Assembly (NCBI GenBank): GCA_013330925.1 | Contig: DUHJ01000221.1 | Location: 1 to 6,239 of the forward strand | Length of the DNA: 6,239 nt | Source of the DNA: Candidatus Poseidoniaceae archaeon | GTDB lineage: Archaea > Thermoplasmatota > Poseidoniia > Poseidoniales > Poseidoniaceae | Direction of reading: 5' to 3' | In this document: piece after piece, positions 1-6,239 of the stretch | Layout: every line of letters begins with the position of its first letter | Numbering within the stretch: position 1 is the stretch's first letter | Position numbers and translations under genes: made by a program | Notes under the pieces: generated by a model | What the model saw: the letters and a program-made list of their open reading frames with translations, nothing else | What the model was told of the DNA's origin: nothing | Database searches by the model: none

Positions 1-425
1 GTCAACTGAATCGACTGACTCACCCAAGGCGCATCCACACCGTTCGAATGAACGGAGAACAGGTCGAGCAGGAACAGGTGGAACTGATCGTTGGGATGTT
101 GTTGGTGTGGATCTTGCTGTTCGCAGGAGCATCGCTGCTCATGGCCCTCATCATGGCCCCGATGGGGGCCGACCTGGACGTGCTCTCGGTCATCGGCGTG
201 GTCGCCAGCGCCCTCGGGAACACGGGACCTGCGATGGGTGAATTTGGTCCCGCCGTAACGTGGACCGCAATGCCCAACACCGGACTGATCCTGACGGGGA
301 TCCTGATGTGGTTCGGCCGTCTCGAACTTTTGACCGCAGTCATCCTCTTCTCACCCTCGACCTGGCGGGAGCCCGGTGCACGCAAGAAGGACATCGAAGA
401 CGAAGATCAGAACAGCGTGGTCTGA
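1..425 (+). CDS. trkH: TrkH-type potassium uptake channel subunit, C-terminal part (5' end outside window)
   Basis: Membrane subunit of a Trk/Ktr/HKT-type potassium uptake system, which moves K+ inward through a pore made of four M1-P-M2 repeats and is usually gated by a cytoplasmic TrkA-like NAD/ATP-binding partner. The reading frame (codons from base 3) is open to the left edge, so only about 140 C-terminal residues are present. What is visible is the fourth repeat: a HPRRIHTVRMNGEQV lead-in typical of TrkH, a hydrophobic M1 helix (about bases 84-155), the pore loop and filter region SALGNTGP (bases 207-230), then an M2 helix with the conserved GRLEL (near bases 315-330) and the family-typical LFSPSTWRE end. 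A charged cytoplasmic tail follows (KKDIEDEDQ). The ATG at base 48 is internal and is not the real start. The stop overlaps the end of the convergent rfcL by 19 bases. No trkA gene is in the window. The family call is firm; the exact subtype (TrkH, TrkG or KtrB) cannot be settled from this fragment. Confidence 0.88.
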   Translation, partial: QLNRLTHPRRIHTVRMNGEQVEQEQVELIVGMLLVWILLFAGASLLMALIMAPMGADLDVLSVIGVVASALGNTGPAMGEFGPAVTWTAMPNTGLILTGILMWFGRLELLTAVILFSPSTWREPGARKKDIEDEDQNSVV

Positions 426-1936
426 CCAGGATTTGATGCAACGTCGTCAGGTTGCTCCTCCTTGACGGCTGCTTCAGGTTCGGGCTCAGGCGTTGGCACG
501 GCAGGTTCTGATTGCGCTTGAAGACGGTCGCTGAGCACCTCGTCGTAGTGACGCACCAAATCCTTGGCTGAACGTCGGCTCATGGCCAACCCGGTCAAGG
601 CAACATGTTCGCTCGCAGACAAACCGAGGTTGAGGGACATGTCGAGGTGCTCATGGTCACCCATCGTCCCTTCCGCGTTGAGCGAGGCCGACAAAATCGG
701 AAGCAGTTCGGCCCGCATGCCGGCTTTGCTCGCACCGCATGCCTCTGCCAGCGCTTCAGCCACGGAAGCCGTCCGGCTTGCCGTCCGTCGAAGATGGGCC
801 GGATAACCGGTGTAGACTTTCTTTTGCACGGGTTCTGCGTTGGCGACCGACGCGGCAAGGCTGCTCAGATGCAGCGACCAGTACGAGGACCGATGTGCGG
901 TGCTGAGGTAACGCGAGGCTGCAGCCCGGTCCGCCAAAGCAAGACTTTCAGCGGCCCGAAAGCGAGAGGCAGATTGCGTGAACACCGTCCCGTTGTTCCA
1001 GTGAACCCAATCCACGAGTTCTGCCGGATCTTTGTCGAGGGTCGCGGCATGACGCACCGCATCCTCGGCCGTTCGGGATTGGTACACTGCTCCAAGGCCG
1101 GGGAAGACGCCCATGGTGAGGTCTCGGCCACCGCTTTCGATTCGGGCACGCACGATGTCTGCGGTCAAGACACGATCAAACCCTTCGCAAAGCACCTGGA
1201 GGTCCCGAACCAAAGCACGCAAATCGCCTGGATTGTGGTTGACCAGGAGATCGAGGGCCTCGCCGTCAAAGGTCACCCCTTCTTCGCGAAGAACACGACG
1301 GGCGATGCGCCGGATGGCGTCGTTTGAGACCCGATCGAAGGTCAGCGTGATCACGTGGCGTGAAAAGCGGTCACGCGTTGAACGCCACGAGGAACCTGAG
1401 CCCCAGAGACGCATCACGTCGTTGCACGCCAGCACCACCGGTTGGCTGGTCATTTCCAACAATCGGAGCAGTTCTGCTTTGCCACCAGAGTCTCCCTTCA
1501 GGGCGTCCTTCTCGTCGTCGTCCATCAATTGACCACGAACACGGTCATCGCTGACCGCCCGCAGGCCACCTGAAAGGTGGTCGACTTCATCCAACAGGAT
1601 CAGCGTACGTTGTGCGGGTTTGTTTGGGTCGTGGAAGAGCGAGCGGTGGGTGGCACCGTGCGTGGCAGCCCGTCGAATGGCCGCTGCGTTCCTGTCGTCG
1701 GATGCGTTGAGCTCAATGACGCTCCAGCCCATGTCCGCAGCCACGGCCCGCACCACGGAGGTTTTGCCGACGCCGGGAGGACCCACAAGGAGAACGCCAG
1801 GCCGATTTGGGCGACCTGTTCGCCATGAATCGAGCCATTCACGGAGACGGCTCCTCTGGGCGTCGTTGCCCTCGAGTTGTCGCTCGGAGGACGGACGGTG
1901 CCGTTCCGTCCAATCGCTCACGGGCATGACGCTCAT
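407..1936 (-). CDS. rfcL: Replication factor C large subunit (clamp loader)
   Basis: Large subunit of the archaeal clamp loader, which with four small RFC subunits uses ATP to open the PCNA ring and load it on primer-template DNA. With the chosen start the protein has 509 residues, normal for RfcL. Visible elements are an N-terminal WTERHRP, Walker A GPPGVGKT (residues 52-59), the RFC signature ELNASDDR (75-82), Walker B LILLDEVD (112-119), sensor 1 CND (171-173) and a sensor-2 helix GDLRALVRDL (237-246). The helical clamp-loader region follows (DWVHWNNGTVF), then an acidic proline-rich tail ending in QTTLF, which resembles a PCNA-interacting box. It lacks the SRC motif of small subunits. The frame is open to an ATG at 2032, but that and the ATG at 1999 lie inside glyS and add residues unlike RFC, so 1936 was chosen; the ATG at 1927 is also possible. 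There is no strong Shine-Dalgarno; the gene follows glyS by 28 bases and is probably co-transcribed. It carries an acidic insertion after Walker B. Small-subunit genes are not in the window. Confidence 0.93.
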   Translation of the reverse strand: MSVMPVSDWTERHRPSSERQLEGNDAQRSRLREWLDSWRTGRPNRPGVLLVGPPGVGKTSVVRAVAADMGWSVIELNASDDRNAAAIRRAATHGATHRSLFHDPNKPAQRTLILLDEVDHLSGGLRAVSDDRVRGQLMDDDEKDALKGDSGGKAELLRLLEMTSQPVVLACNDVMRLWGSGSSWRSTRDRFSRHVITLTFDRVSNDAIRRIARRVLREEGVTFDGEALDLLVNHNPGDLRALVRDLQVLCEGFDRVLTADIVRARIESGGRDLTMGVFPGLGAVYQSRTAEDAVRHAATLDKDPAELVDWVHWNNGTVFTQSASRFRAAESLALADRAAASRYLSTAHRSSYWSLHLSSLAASVANAEPVQKKVYTGYPAHLRRTASRTASVAEALAEACGASKAGMRAELLPILSASLNAEGTMGDHEHLDMSLNLGLSASEHVALTGLAMSRRSAKDLVRHYDEVLSDRLQAQSEPAVPTPEPEPEAAVKEEQPDDVASNPGQTTLF

Positions 1937-1964
1937 GCGGTTGCGACGGTGTATCAACCCGCCG

Positions 1965-3665
1965 TCAAGCACGCGTCGAGAGGCGGTGAATCGCTTCATC
2001 AATGGAGAGTCTCGTTTGTTCCCCTGTGTCACGTTCCCTCCATGTCACGGTCCCGTCTTCGAGGGTCGTGTGATCCACCGTCAAGCAGCACGGGACACCG
2101 ATTTCATCGGCCCGCGCATACCGTCGACCGATCGAACCGCTCGCGTCGTACACCGCCAACACACCACGTGACGCACAAAGACGAAGGTGCAGGTCCGATG
2201 CGATCTCCCCCATACCGTCCTTCTCGAAGAGAGGAAGCACGGCCGCATCGATTGGTGCAACGTCGTGATGAAGGTGCATTCGAACGTACAGGTCGTCGCC
2301 ATCTCCTGCTTCTTGGTACGCGTGATCGATGATATGCCAGATGATGCGATCGATGCCAAAAGCGGGTTCCACCACATGCGGGATGAACCATTCGCCCGCC
2401 ACCGATTCCGTTCGCTGAACACGCCTGACGTGTTCGGGTTCGACGACGGCCTCTTCGCCGTTCTCGAGTATCAAAGATGCTGGGAAAGCCGCGTCAGCCG
2501 GAAGCGATTCGACCTTGGCCTTCACCTGTCCAGCAAGGGCTCTGAAGGCTGGACCGGCTTTCGCACCGTCCGTGGTCCAGCCGTCGATTTCCACGATCTT
2601 GGGTTCGGCGTAGTTGCGCCAAGCGCGCATCCGCTGTCCTGTGGCGCGCTCGTGTGCTTCAAGGTCGTAGCAGCCGCGGTGGGCGATGCCGACGCATTCC
2701 ACCCAGCCATAGGAACCGTGGAGTTCCACGTCCCAACAGTCCAACGCGTAGTGTGCCATTTCATCCCGGGCGTGTTGCCGGAACCGAAGCTTGTCGAGGT
2801 CGATGCCCAAAGCGTGCAACAGGTCGTGGGTCCGGGCCATGTACCATGCCACGGTTGGGTGAAGGATGACGCCGTTGTCCAAAGCATCCGGGATGGTGGA
2901 TTGGAAGGGATCACCTTCGGCAGGAACCAGATGGACGGAGGTCGAACGCCATGGTGTGAAATCGTGGGACGCCTCGGCTTCCGGGTCGATGAAATACTCC
3001 AATTCTGCCATGTTGAATTCTCGCAGCCGGATCATCCCCTGACGAGGAGAGATCTCGTTGCGGTAGCCACGGCCGAGTTGCATCGCACCGAAGGGCAAGC
3101 GCTCACGGAAGTGGCGGTAAATGGCAGGGTAGGTCGTGAACATCCCTTGCGCTGTCTCAGGGCGGAGGAAGGCAGCACGGCCTGAGGAACCCGCACCGAT
3201 GACCGTGTCGAACATCAAATTCTCAGCCGCAATGGACGACCATTCGGTGGCACCGCATGCTGGGCAGGGCGGTGAGGCCTCGTCCAAGAGGGCCTGAAGT
3301 TCGCTCATGGAGAGGGCATCGGGATTCGGATGATGAGCCTCGAGCATCGTGTCGGCGCGGCTTGCTTCGTTGCATGCTTGGCAGACGGTCATAAAATCGC
3401 TGAATTCCGCGACGTGCCCGCTCGCTTCGAGCACGGCAAAGGGCGTGACGGTCGGACAGGAAATCTCCACCACGTCGCCCTGACTCAACCAATGGTCTCG
3501 CCAAACGTCCTGAACTTTGGCACGGAGACGGCCGCCCACCGGACCAAAATCGTAGAGGCCTTTGGCACCCCCATGAATCTCAAACGCGGGGAGGATGACG
3601 CCACGTCGCCGCAGCATCCCGGTCAAACGCTCGAGCCGGCCCATGACGTTCTGACCTTCGACCAT
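1965..3665 (-). CDS. glyS: Glycyl-tRNA synthetase, archaeal/eukaryotic dimeric type
   Basis: Class II aminoacyl-tRNA synthetase that charges tRNA-Gly with glycine at the cost of ATP, in the cytoplasm, as a homodimer in this family. The 566 residues match the usual archaeal length. In order: motif 1 region GLYDFGPVGGRLRAKVQDVW (36-55); an insertion with two Cys pairs (C95/C98 and C134/C137), a probable zinc site; RPETAQGMF (168-176); motif 2 RNEISPRQGMIRLREF (202-217) followed by NMAELEYF; motif 3 EPAFGIDRI (433-441) with the ATP-binding Arg; and a C-terminal anticodon-binding domain (about 458-566). It is unlike the bacterial two-subunit alpha2beta2 enzyme. The start at 3665 is supported by AAGGAG 9 bases upstream; an internal Met at residue 8 is less likely. 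The gene is the first of a probable two-gene unit with rfcL, and is divergent from the ferredoxin. All core motifs are intact, so the enzyme should be active. Confidence 0.96.
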   Translation of the reverse strand: MVEGQNVMGRLERLTGMLRRRGVILPAFEIHGGAKGLYDFGPVGGRLRAKVQDVWRDHWLSQGDVVEISCPTVTPFAVLEASGHVAEFSDFMTVCQACNEASRADTMLEAHHPNPDALSMSELQALLDEASPPCPACGATEWSSIAAENLMFDTVIGAGSSGRAAFLRPETAQGMFTTYPAIYRHFRERLPFGAMQLGRGYRNEISPRQGMIRLREFNMAELEYFIDPEAEASHDFTPWRSTSVHLVPAEGDPFQSTIPDALDNGVILHPTVAWYMARTHDLLHALGIDLDKLRFRQHARDEMAHYALDCWDVELHGSYGWVECVGIAHRGCYDLEAHERATGQRMRAWRNYAEPKIVEIDGWTTDGAKAGPAFRALAGQVKAKVESLPADAAFPASLILENGEEAVVEPEHVRRVQRTESVAGEWFIPHVVEPAFGIDRIIWHIIDHAYQEAGDGDDLYVRMHLHHDVAPIDAAVLPLFEKDGMGEIASDLHLRLCASRGVLAVYDASGSIGRRYARADEIGVPCCLTVDHTTLEDGTVTWRERDTGEQTRLSIDEAIHRLSTRA

Positions 3666-3754
3666 GCCTCTTGGCTCCTTCGCAGGCCCTTGAAACCCTC
3701 GGCCAAAATTGGGCGTTGGACAGGACTCAAAAGGTCGGCCGCTGACCTCCGGCC
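3666..3754. promoter_or_regulatory. Divergent promoter region between glyS and the ferredoxin gene
   Basis: These 89 non-coding bases separate two divergently transcribed genes, so the glyS-rfcL promoter and most likely the ferredoxin promoter lie here, unless the glyS promoter is inside the ferredoxin gene. The only AT-rich core is AAAATT at 3705-3710, which is palindromic-looking and could serve as a weak TATA element in either direction. At the usual archaeal spacing of about 26 bases it would give leaders of roughly 17 bases for glyS and 22 bases for the ferredoxin gene. No canonical TTTATATA-type box is present, so the exact element is uncertain. Confidence 0.35.
3675..3680 (-). promoter_or_regulatory. 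Shine-Dalgarno sequence of glyS
   Basis: On the minus strand the bases read AAGGAG, complementary to the 3' end of 16S rRNA, with a 9-base gap to the ATG ending at 3665. It fixes the glyS start in preference to the Met codon seven codons further in. The neighbouring genes have no comparably good site. Confidence 0.75.
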
Positions 3755-4069
3755 ATGGGCCAAGCCATGGTGGGCATCACCGACTCGGCCTGCACCGGGT
3801 GTGATCTCTGCATCCCCTTCTGTCCGTTCGAAGCCTTGCTTCCTCTGGCCGAGAACCCTGAGGGACGGAGCCATCCCAAACGTCCGGTGATCGTCGTTGA
3901 AGCCGCATGCGTCGGCTGTTTGTCGTGCATTGGGTCCTGCCCGACCGGAGCCTTGCACGAGGTCCCGCTGCCGCCAAGCAACGAAACCTCTCCTCTGCTC
4001 GACCCTCCAGCACCTCCTGAAACAGAGCCTGTCCTCCGCTGGGGGCGCCGCGGAATCGGATGGGCCTGA
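3755..4069 (+). CDS. Small ferredoxin with two [4Fe-4S] clusters and a proline-rich tail
   Basis: Soluble electron carrier of the bacterial-type 2[4Fe-4S] ferredoxin family, 104 residues. The first cluster motif is CTGCDLCIPFCP (C13, C16, C19, C23) and the second is CVGCLSCIGSCP (C52, C55, C58, C62). Both have complete CxxCxxCxxxCP spacing, so two low-potential [4Fe-4S] clusters are expected; in this fold the fourth Cys of each motif ligates the other cluster. The motifs are separated by a linker of about 28 residues, longer than in the minimal clostridial type, and are followed by a tail of about 36 residues rich in Pro and ending in RWGRRGIGWA. An in-frame stop at 3743-3745 makes 3755 the first possible ATG; the ATG at 3767 (residue 5) is an alternative, and neither has a well-spaced Shine-Dalgarno (AAAAGG lies 19-20 bases before the first). 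The redox partner cannot be told from the sequence: neither neighbour is an oxidoreductase. Confidence 0.88.
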   Translation: MGQAMVGITDSACTGCDLCIPFCPFEALLPLAENPEGRSHPKRPVIVVEAACVGCLSCIGSCPTGALHEVPLPPSNETSPLLDPPAPPETEPVLRWGRRGIGWA

Positions 4070-4089
4070 AGCCTCAACCATTCCATTCG

Positions 4090-4097
4090 TTTATATA
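4090..4097 (+). promoter_or_regulatory. Archaeal TATA box upstream of lhr
   Basis: The bases read TTTATATA, a near-ideal binding site for archaeal TATA-binding protein, within the 71-base gap between the ferredoxin stop and the helicase ATG and standing out from GC-rich surroundings. Transcription would start about 26 bases downstream of its centre, near 4119-4121, leaving a leader of about 20 bases before the ATG at 4141. This suggests that lhr has its own promoter instead of relying only on read-through from the ferredoxin gene. No clear BRE element is seen directly upstream. Confidence 0.7.
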
Positions 4098-4140
4098 CGT
4101 CACATCCACGAGGCCACGGCACGGGCGTCGTGAGAAAAAC

Positions 4141-6239
4141 ATGCCAGAAATCACTTACCTCGATTCGTTCGATGATACGGATGCCTTGGCGGCCCGTTTG
4201 AGCGAACCTGTTCGACGTTGGTTCCTGGATACATTCCCAGATTTCACCGACCCGCAGAAAATGGCGATTCCGGCCATCATGGAAGGCGAACACCTCCTGC
4301 TCTGCAGCCCAACCGGTTCAGGAAAAACGCTCACAGCATTCCTGACGGTCATCGACGACCTGGTCCGAAAGGCACTCGATGGATCGCTCAAGGATCAGGT
4401 GTACTGCATCTACATCTCACCGATCAAAGCCCTCGCCAACGACATCGAGCGAAACCTGCTCGGGCCACTCGCTGAAATCAAAGAACGATACTTGCCGGAC
4501 AGGGCCAAAGAAATTCGCGTCGGGTTGCGGACCGGAGACACCTCCCAATCCGACCGGCAAAAGATGCTCCGAAAGCCTCCGCACATCCTCATCACCACAC
4601 CAGAAAGCATGGCCATCGCGGTTGGGTCCTCGAGGTTTCAACCGATCGTGTCCCGCGTCAAATGGATGATCATCGACGAATTGCACAGTTTGGTCCCCAC
4701 CAAGCGTGGCGTGCACCTGAGCCTGACCCTCTCTTTCCTCGACACCTTGCTGAAAGATCCCGTGCAGCGGATTGGAATTTCAGCAACGATGGAGCCACTG
4801 GACACGGTCGCGGAATACCTTGTGGCCAGCGACGACCGAGAATCGAGGGGCGAAGATCAGCGCATCATGGTCGCCAAAATTTCTGGGTCCAGGGAGCTCG
4901 ACCTCGACATTCTGATCACCCACCCACGTTTCGCCGACCGTTCTGTGGCGCAGACCCTGGAAGCCAACGTCGAGGCCATCGCGGACTTGATTTCGGCCCA
5001 CACCACGACCTTGGTCTTCGCCAACACGAGGAAAATGACCGAAACCCTCGTTCAACGCCTCAGGCCCTTCCTCGGTGAACTCATCGCCGGCCACCACGGA
5101 TCGATGGACAAGAACATCCGACTCGAAGTCGAGCGGAAGTTGAAGTTGGGCCACCTCCGTGCTGTGGTGACCTCCTCATCGCTCGAAATGGGGATTGACA
5201 TCGGTTCGGTTGATCTCGTCGTTCAGGTCGGTTCACCGGGAGACATCGCCACCGCACTCCAACGAATTGGGCGAGCAGGCCACCACGTCGGTGGAATTCC
5301 CCGCGCCCGTTTCTTGCCTTCTTCGGTGGACGATTTGCTCGAATTGGCGGCGTTGCAAGCCGCGATTCAAACCGGAGACATGGACCGTCTCTCGTTCCCG
5401 CAAAACTGCCTTGATGTGGTGGCTCAATTCCTGATTGGCTTGGTCATCAACGAAGAACTCGACATCGACGAGGCCTACGAAATCGTGGTCAACGCGTGGA
5501 GTTACCGAAACTTCGCGTACGACGATTTCATCGAAGTCCTCGACCTGTTGGAAGACGAGCGTCGCATTTGGGTGGACTGGGAAGAGAACACCTTCGGAAA
5601 GCGTGGCTATTCCAGGATGATTTACTACACCAACATCGGGACCATCGCCCCTGACAATTCCTACCTGGTGTTCAACGCCGAAGGTTCCATCCTCGGAAAA
5701 TTGTCCTCGTCCTTCGTTGCCAGCCTCCGCACCAGCGACGTCATCCTCCTCGGCGGTTCGACCTACCGAGTCAACAACATTCAGGGCACGCGGGTCAACG
5801 TCAGCAACGTCACAGGATACCGTCCAACCGTGCCCTCTTGGTCCGGTGAAGCACGATCAAGGTCGGCTGAACTGTCGTCTTCCCTGCTCGACCTCATCGG
5901 CCGCTGTACGGTTGCTCTCCGACGAGAAGTCGATCCACGAACGGTCCTGAGCGAAGCCTATTCGTTGGGCCGGGATTCGGCCGAAATCATTGCACGTCAT
6001 CTCGAGGAGCACGTGCTTACCACCTTCCAAGTGCCGGACAAAGACCGCATCTTGGTCGAACAAATTGTCGGCGGCGCTCATCCGACCTACCTCGTCACCA
6101 CCTGCCGTGGTCGAGGGTTCAACACCGCCTTGGGTTACTTCATGGCGGGGCTGGCCGAGCGCGCGAGCATTCCGGTCATCGAGATGTCCTTCGACGAGAA
6201 TGGACTTCTGCTCAAAACCGCACAAGACGTTGATCCCGG
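4141..6239 (+). CDS. lhr: Lhr-family ATP-dependent helicase (3' end outside window)
   Basis: Superfamily 2 DNA/RNA helicase of the Lhr (large helicase-related) family, which translocates 3'-5' on single strands and has been linked to DNA repair and RNA-DNA hybrid unwinding in archaea and bacteria. The frame stays open for 699 codons to the right edge; archaeal Lhr proteins are often near 850-950 residues, so a C-terminal part is missing. Motifs in order: Q-motif-like FTDPQKMAIPAI (35-46), Walker A SPTGSGKT (56-63), Ia SPIKALAND (93-101), Ib TTPES (152-156), motif II DELH (179-182), SAT (214-216), IV LVFANTR (291-297), V SSLEMGIDIG (346-355) and VI QRIGRAGH (374-381). A winged-helix region and the Lhr-specific beta region follow, with IGTIAPDNSY and PTVPSWSGE, then the start of the Lhr C-terminal (DEAD-associated) domain. 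All helicase motifs are intact. The start is the ATG 20 bases after the expected transcription start, preceded only by a weak GTGAG. The aLhr1 versus aLhr2 subtype is not resolved. Confidence 0.93.
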   Translation, partial: MPEITYLDSFDDTDALAARLSEPVRRWFLDTFPDFTDPQKMAIPAIMEGEHLLLCSPTGSGKTLTAFLTVIDDLVRKALDGSLKDQVYCIYISPIKALANDIERNLLGPLAEIKERYLPDRAKEIRVGLRTGDTSQSDRQKMLRKPPHILITTPESMAIAVGSSRFQPIVSRVKWMIIDELHSLVPTKRGVHLSLTLSFLDTLLKDPVQRIGISATMEPLDTVAEYLVASDDRESRGEDQRIMVAKISGSRELDLDILITHPRFADRSVAQTLEANVEAIADLISAHTTTLVFANTRKMTETLVQRLRPFLGELIAGHHGSMDKNIRLEVERKLKLGHLRAVVTSSSLEMGIDIGSVDLVVQVGSPGDIATALQRIGRAGHHVGGIPRARFLPSSVDDLLELAALQAAIQTGDMDRLSFPQNCLDVVAQFLIGLVINEELDIDEAYEIVVNAWSYRNFAYDDFIEVLDLLEDERRIWVDWEENTFGKRGYSRMIYYTNIGTIAPDNSYLVFNAEGSILGKLSSSFVASLRTSDVILLGGSTYRVNNIQGTRVNVSNVTGYRPTVPSWSGEARSRSAELSSSLLDLIGRCTVALRREVDPRTVLSEAYSLGRDSAEIIARHLEEHVLTTFQVPDKDRILVEQIVGGAHPTYLVTTCRGRGFNTALGYFMAGLAERASIPVIEMSFDENGLLLKTAQDVDP

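Noticed and set aside
48..425. A complete small membrane protein starting at the ATG at base 48
   Set aside because: The frame is open to the left edge and the residues before this Met (HPRRIHTVR) already match TrkH, so this is the end of a larger gene.
605..1327. A 240-codon open frame on the plus strand opposite rfcL
   Set aside because: It is a shadow of rfcL, with no known motif, no promoter and low-complexity basic composition.
1937..2032. N-terminal extension of rfcL to the ATG at 2032 or 1999
   Set aside because: These starts lie within glyS, and the extra residues are basic and unlike any RFC N-terminus. The family-like sequence begins just after the ATG codons at 1936 and 1927.
2187..3185. 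A 332-codon open frame on the plus strand opposite glyS
   Set aside because: It lies wholly antisense to well-conserved glyS codons, shows no recognisable domain, and such long open antisense frames are expected in GC-rich coding DNA.
4047..4062. GC-rich short palindrome (GGCGCC and flanks) near the end of the ferredoxin gene as a terminator
   Set aside because: It is inside the coding sequence, has no T-run after it, and hairpin terminators are not the usual archaeal signal.
3727..4293. Minus-strand frame of 188 codons across the ferredoxin gene and the start of lhr
   Set aside because: It is antisense to two genes with clear motifs and crosses the TATA-containing intergenic region; its Cys-poor sequence resembles no known family.

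Overview
The window is a gene-dense stretch of an archaeal chromosome, moderately GC-rich by eye. The archaeal assignment rests on gene content: a replication factor C large subunit, an archaeal/eukaryotic-type dimeric glycyl-tRNA synthetase, and a large Lhr-family helicase that follows a clear archaeal TATA box (TTTATATA). A planktonic euryarchaeote of the Marine Group II (Poseidoniales) kind would fit, but that is inference from general character; no taxonomic marker was compared.

Layout, left to right. (1) Bases 1-425, plus strand: the C-terminal end of a TrkH-type potassium channel subunit, open at the left edge. (2) Bases 407-1936, minus strand: rfcL, converging on trkH with a 19-base coding overlap that contains the clamp-binding tail of RfcL. 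(3) Bases 1965-3665, minus strand: glyS, lying 28 bases upstream of rfcL and probably co-transcribed with it; it has a good Shine-Dalgarno sequence. (4) Bases 3666-3754: a short divergent intergenic region that must hold the glyS-rfcL promoter and probably that of the next gene. (5) Bases 3755-4069, plus strand: a small ferredoxin with two [4Fe-4S] motifs and a proline-rich tail. (6) Bases 4070-4140: the lhr promoter region. (7) Bases 4141-6239, plus strand: an Lhr-type superfamily 2 helicase, open at the right edge after 699 codons.

The proteins are mostly housekeeping: potassium uptake at the membrane, clamp loading at the replication fork, glycine charging of tRNA, electron transfer, and nucleic-acid unwinding in repair or RNA metabolism. 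They do not form one pathway, apart from the two-gene glyS-rfcL transcription unit. I see no mobile element, CRISPR array, tRNA, rRNA or repeat. No undescribed system is evident. The points most worth a second look are the overlapping trkH/rfcL ends, the insertion and short clamp-binding tail in RfcL, and the ferredoxin tail.
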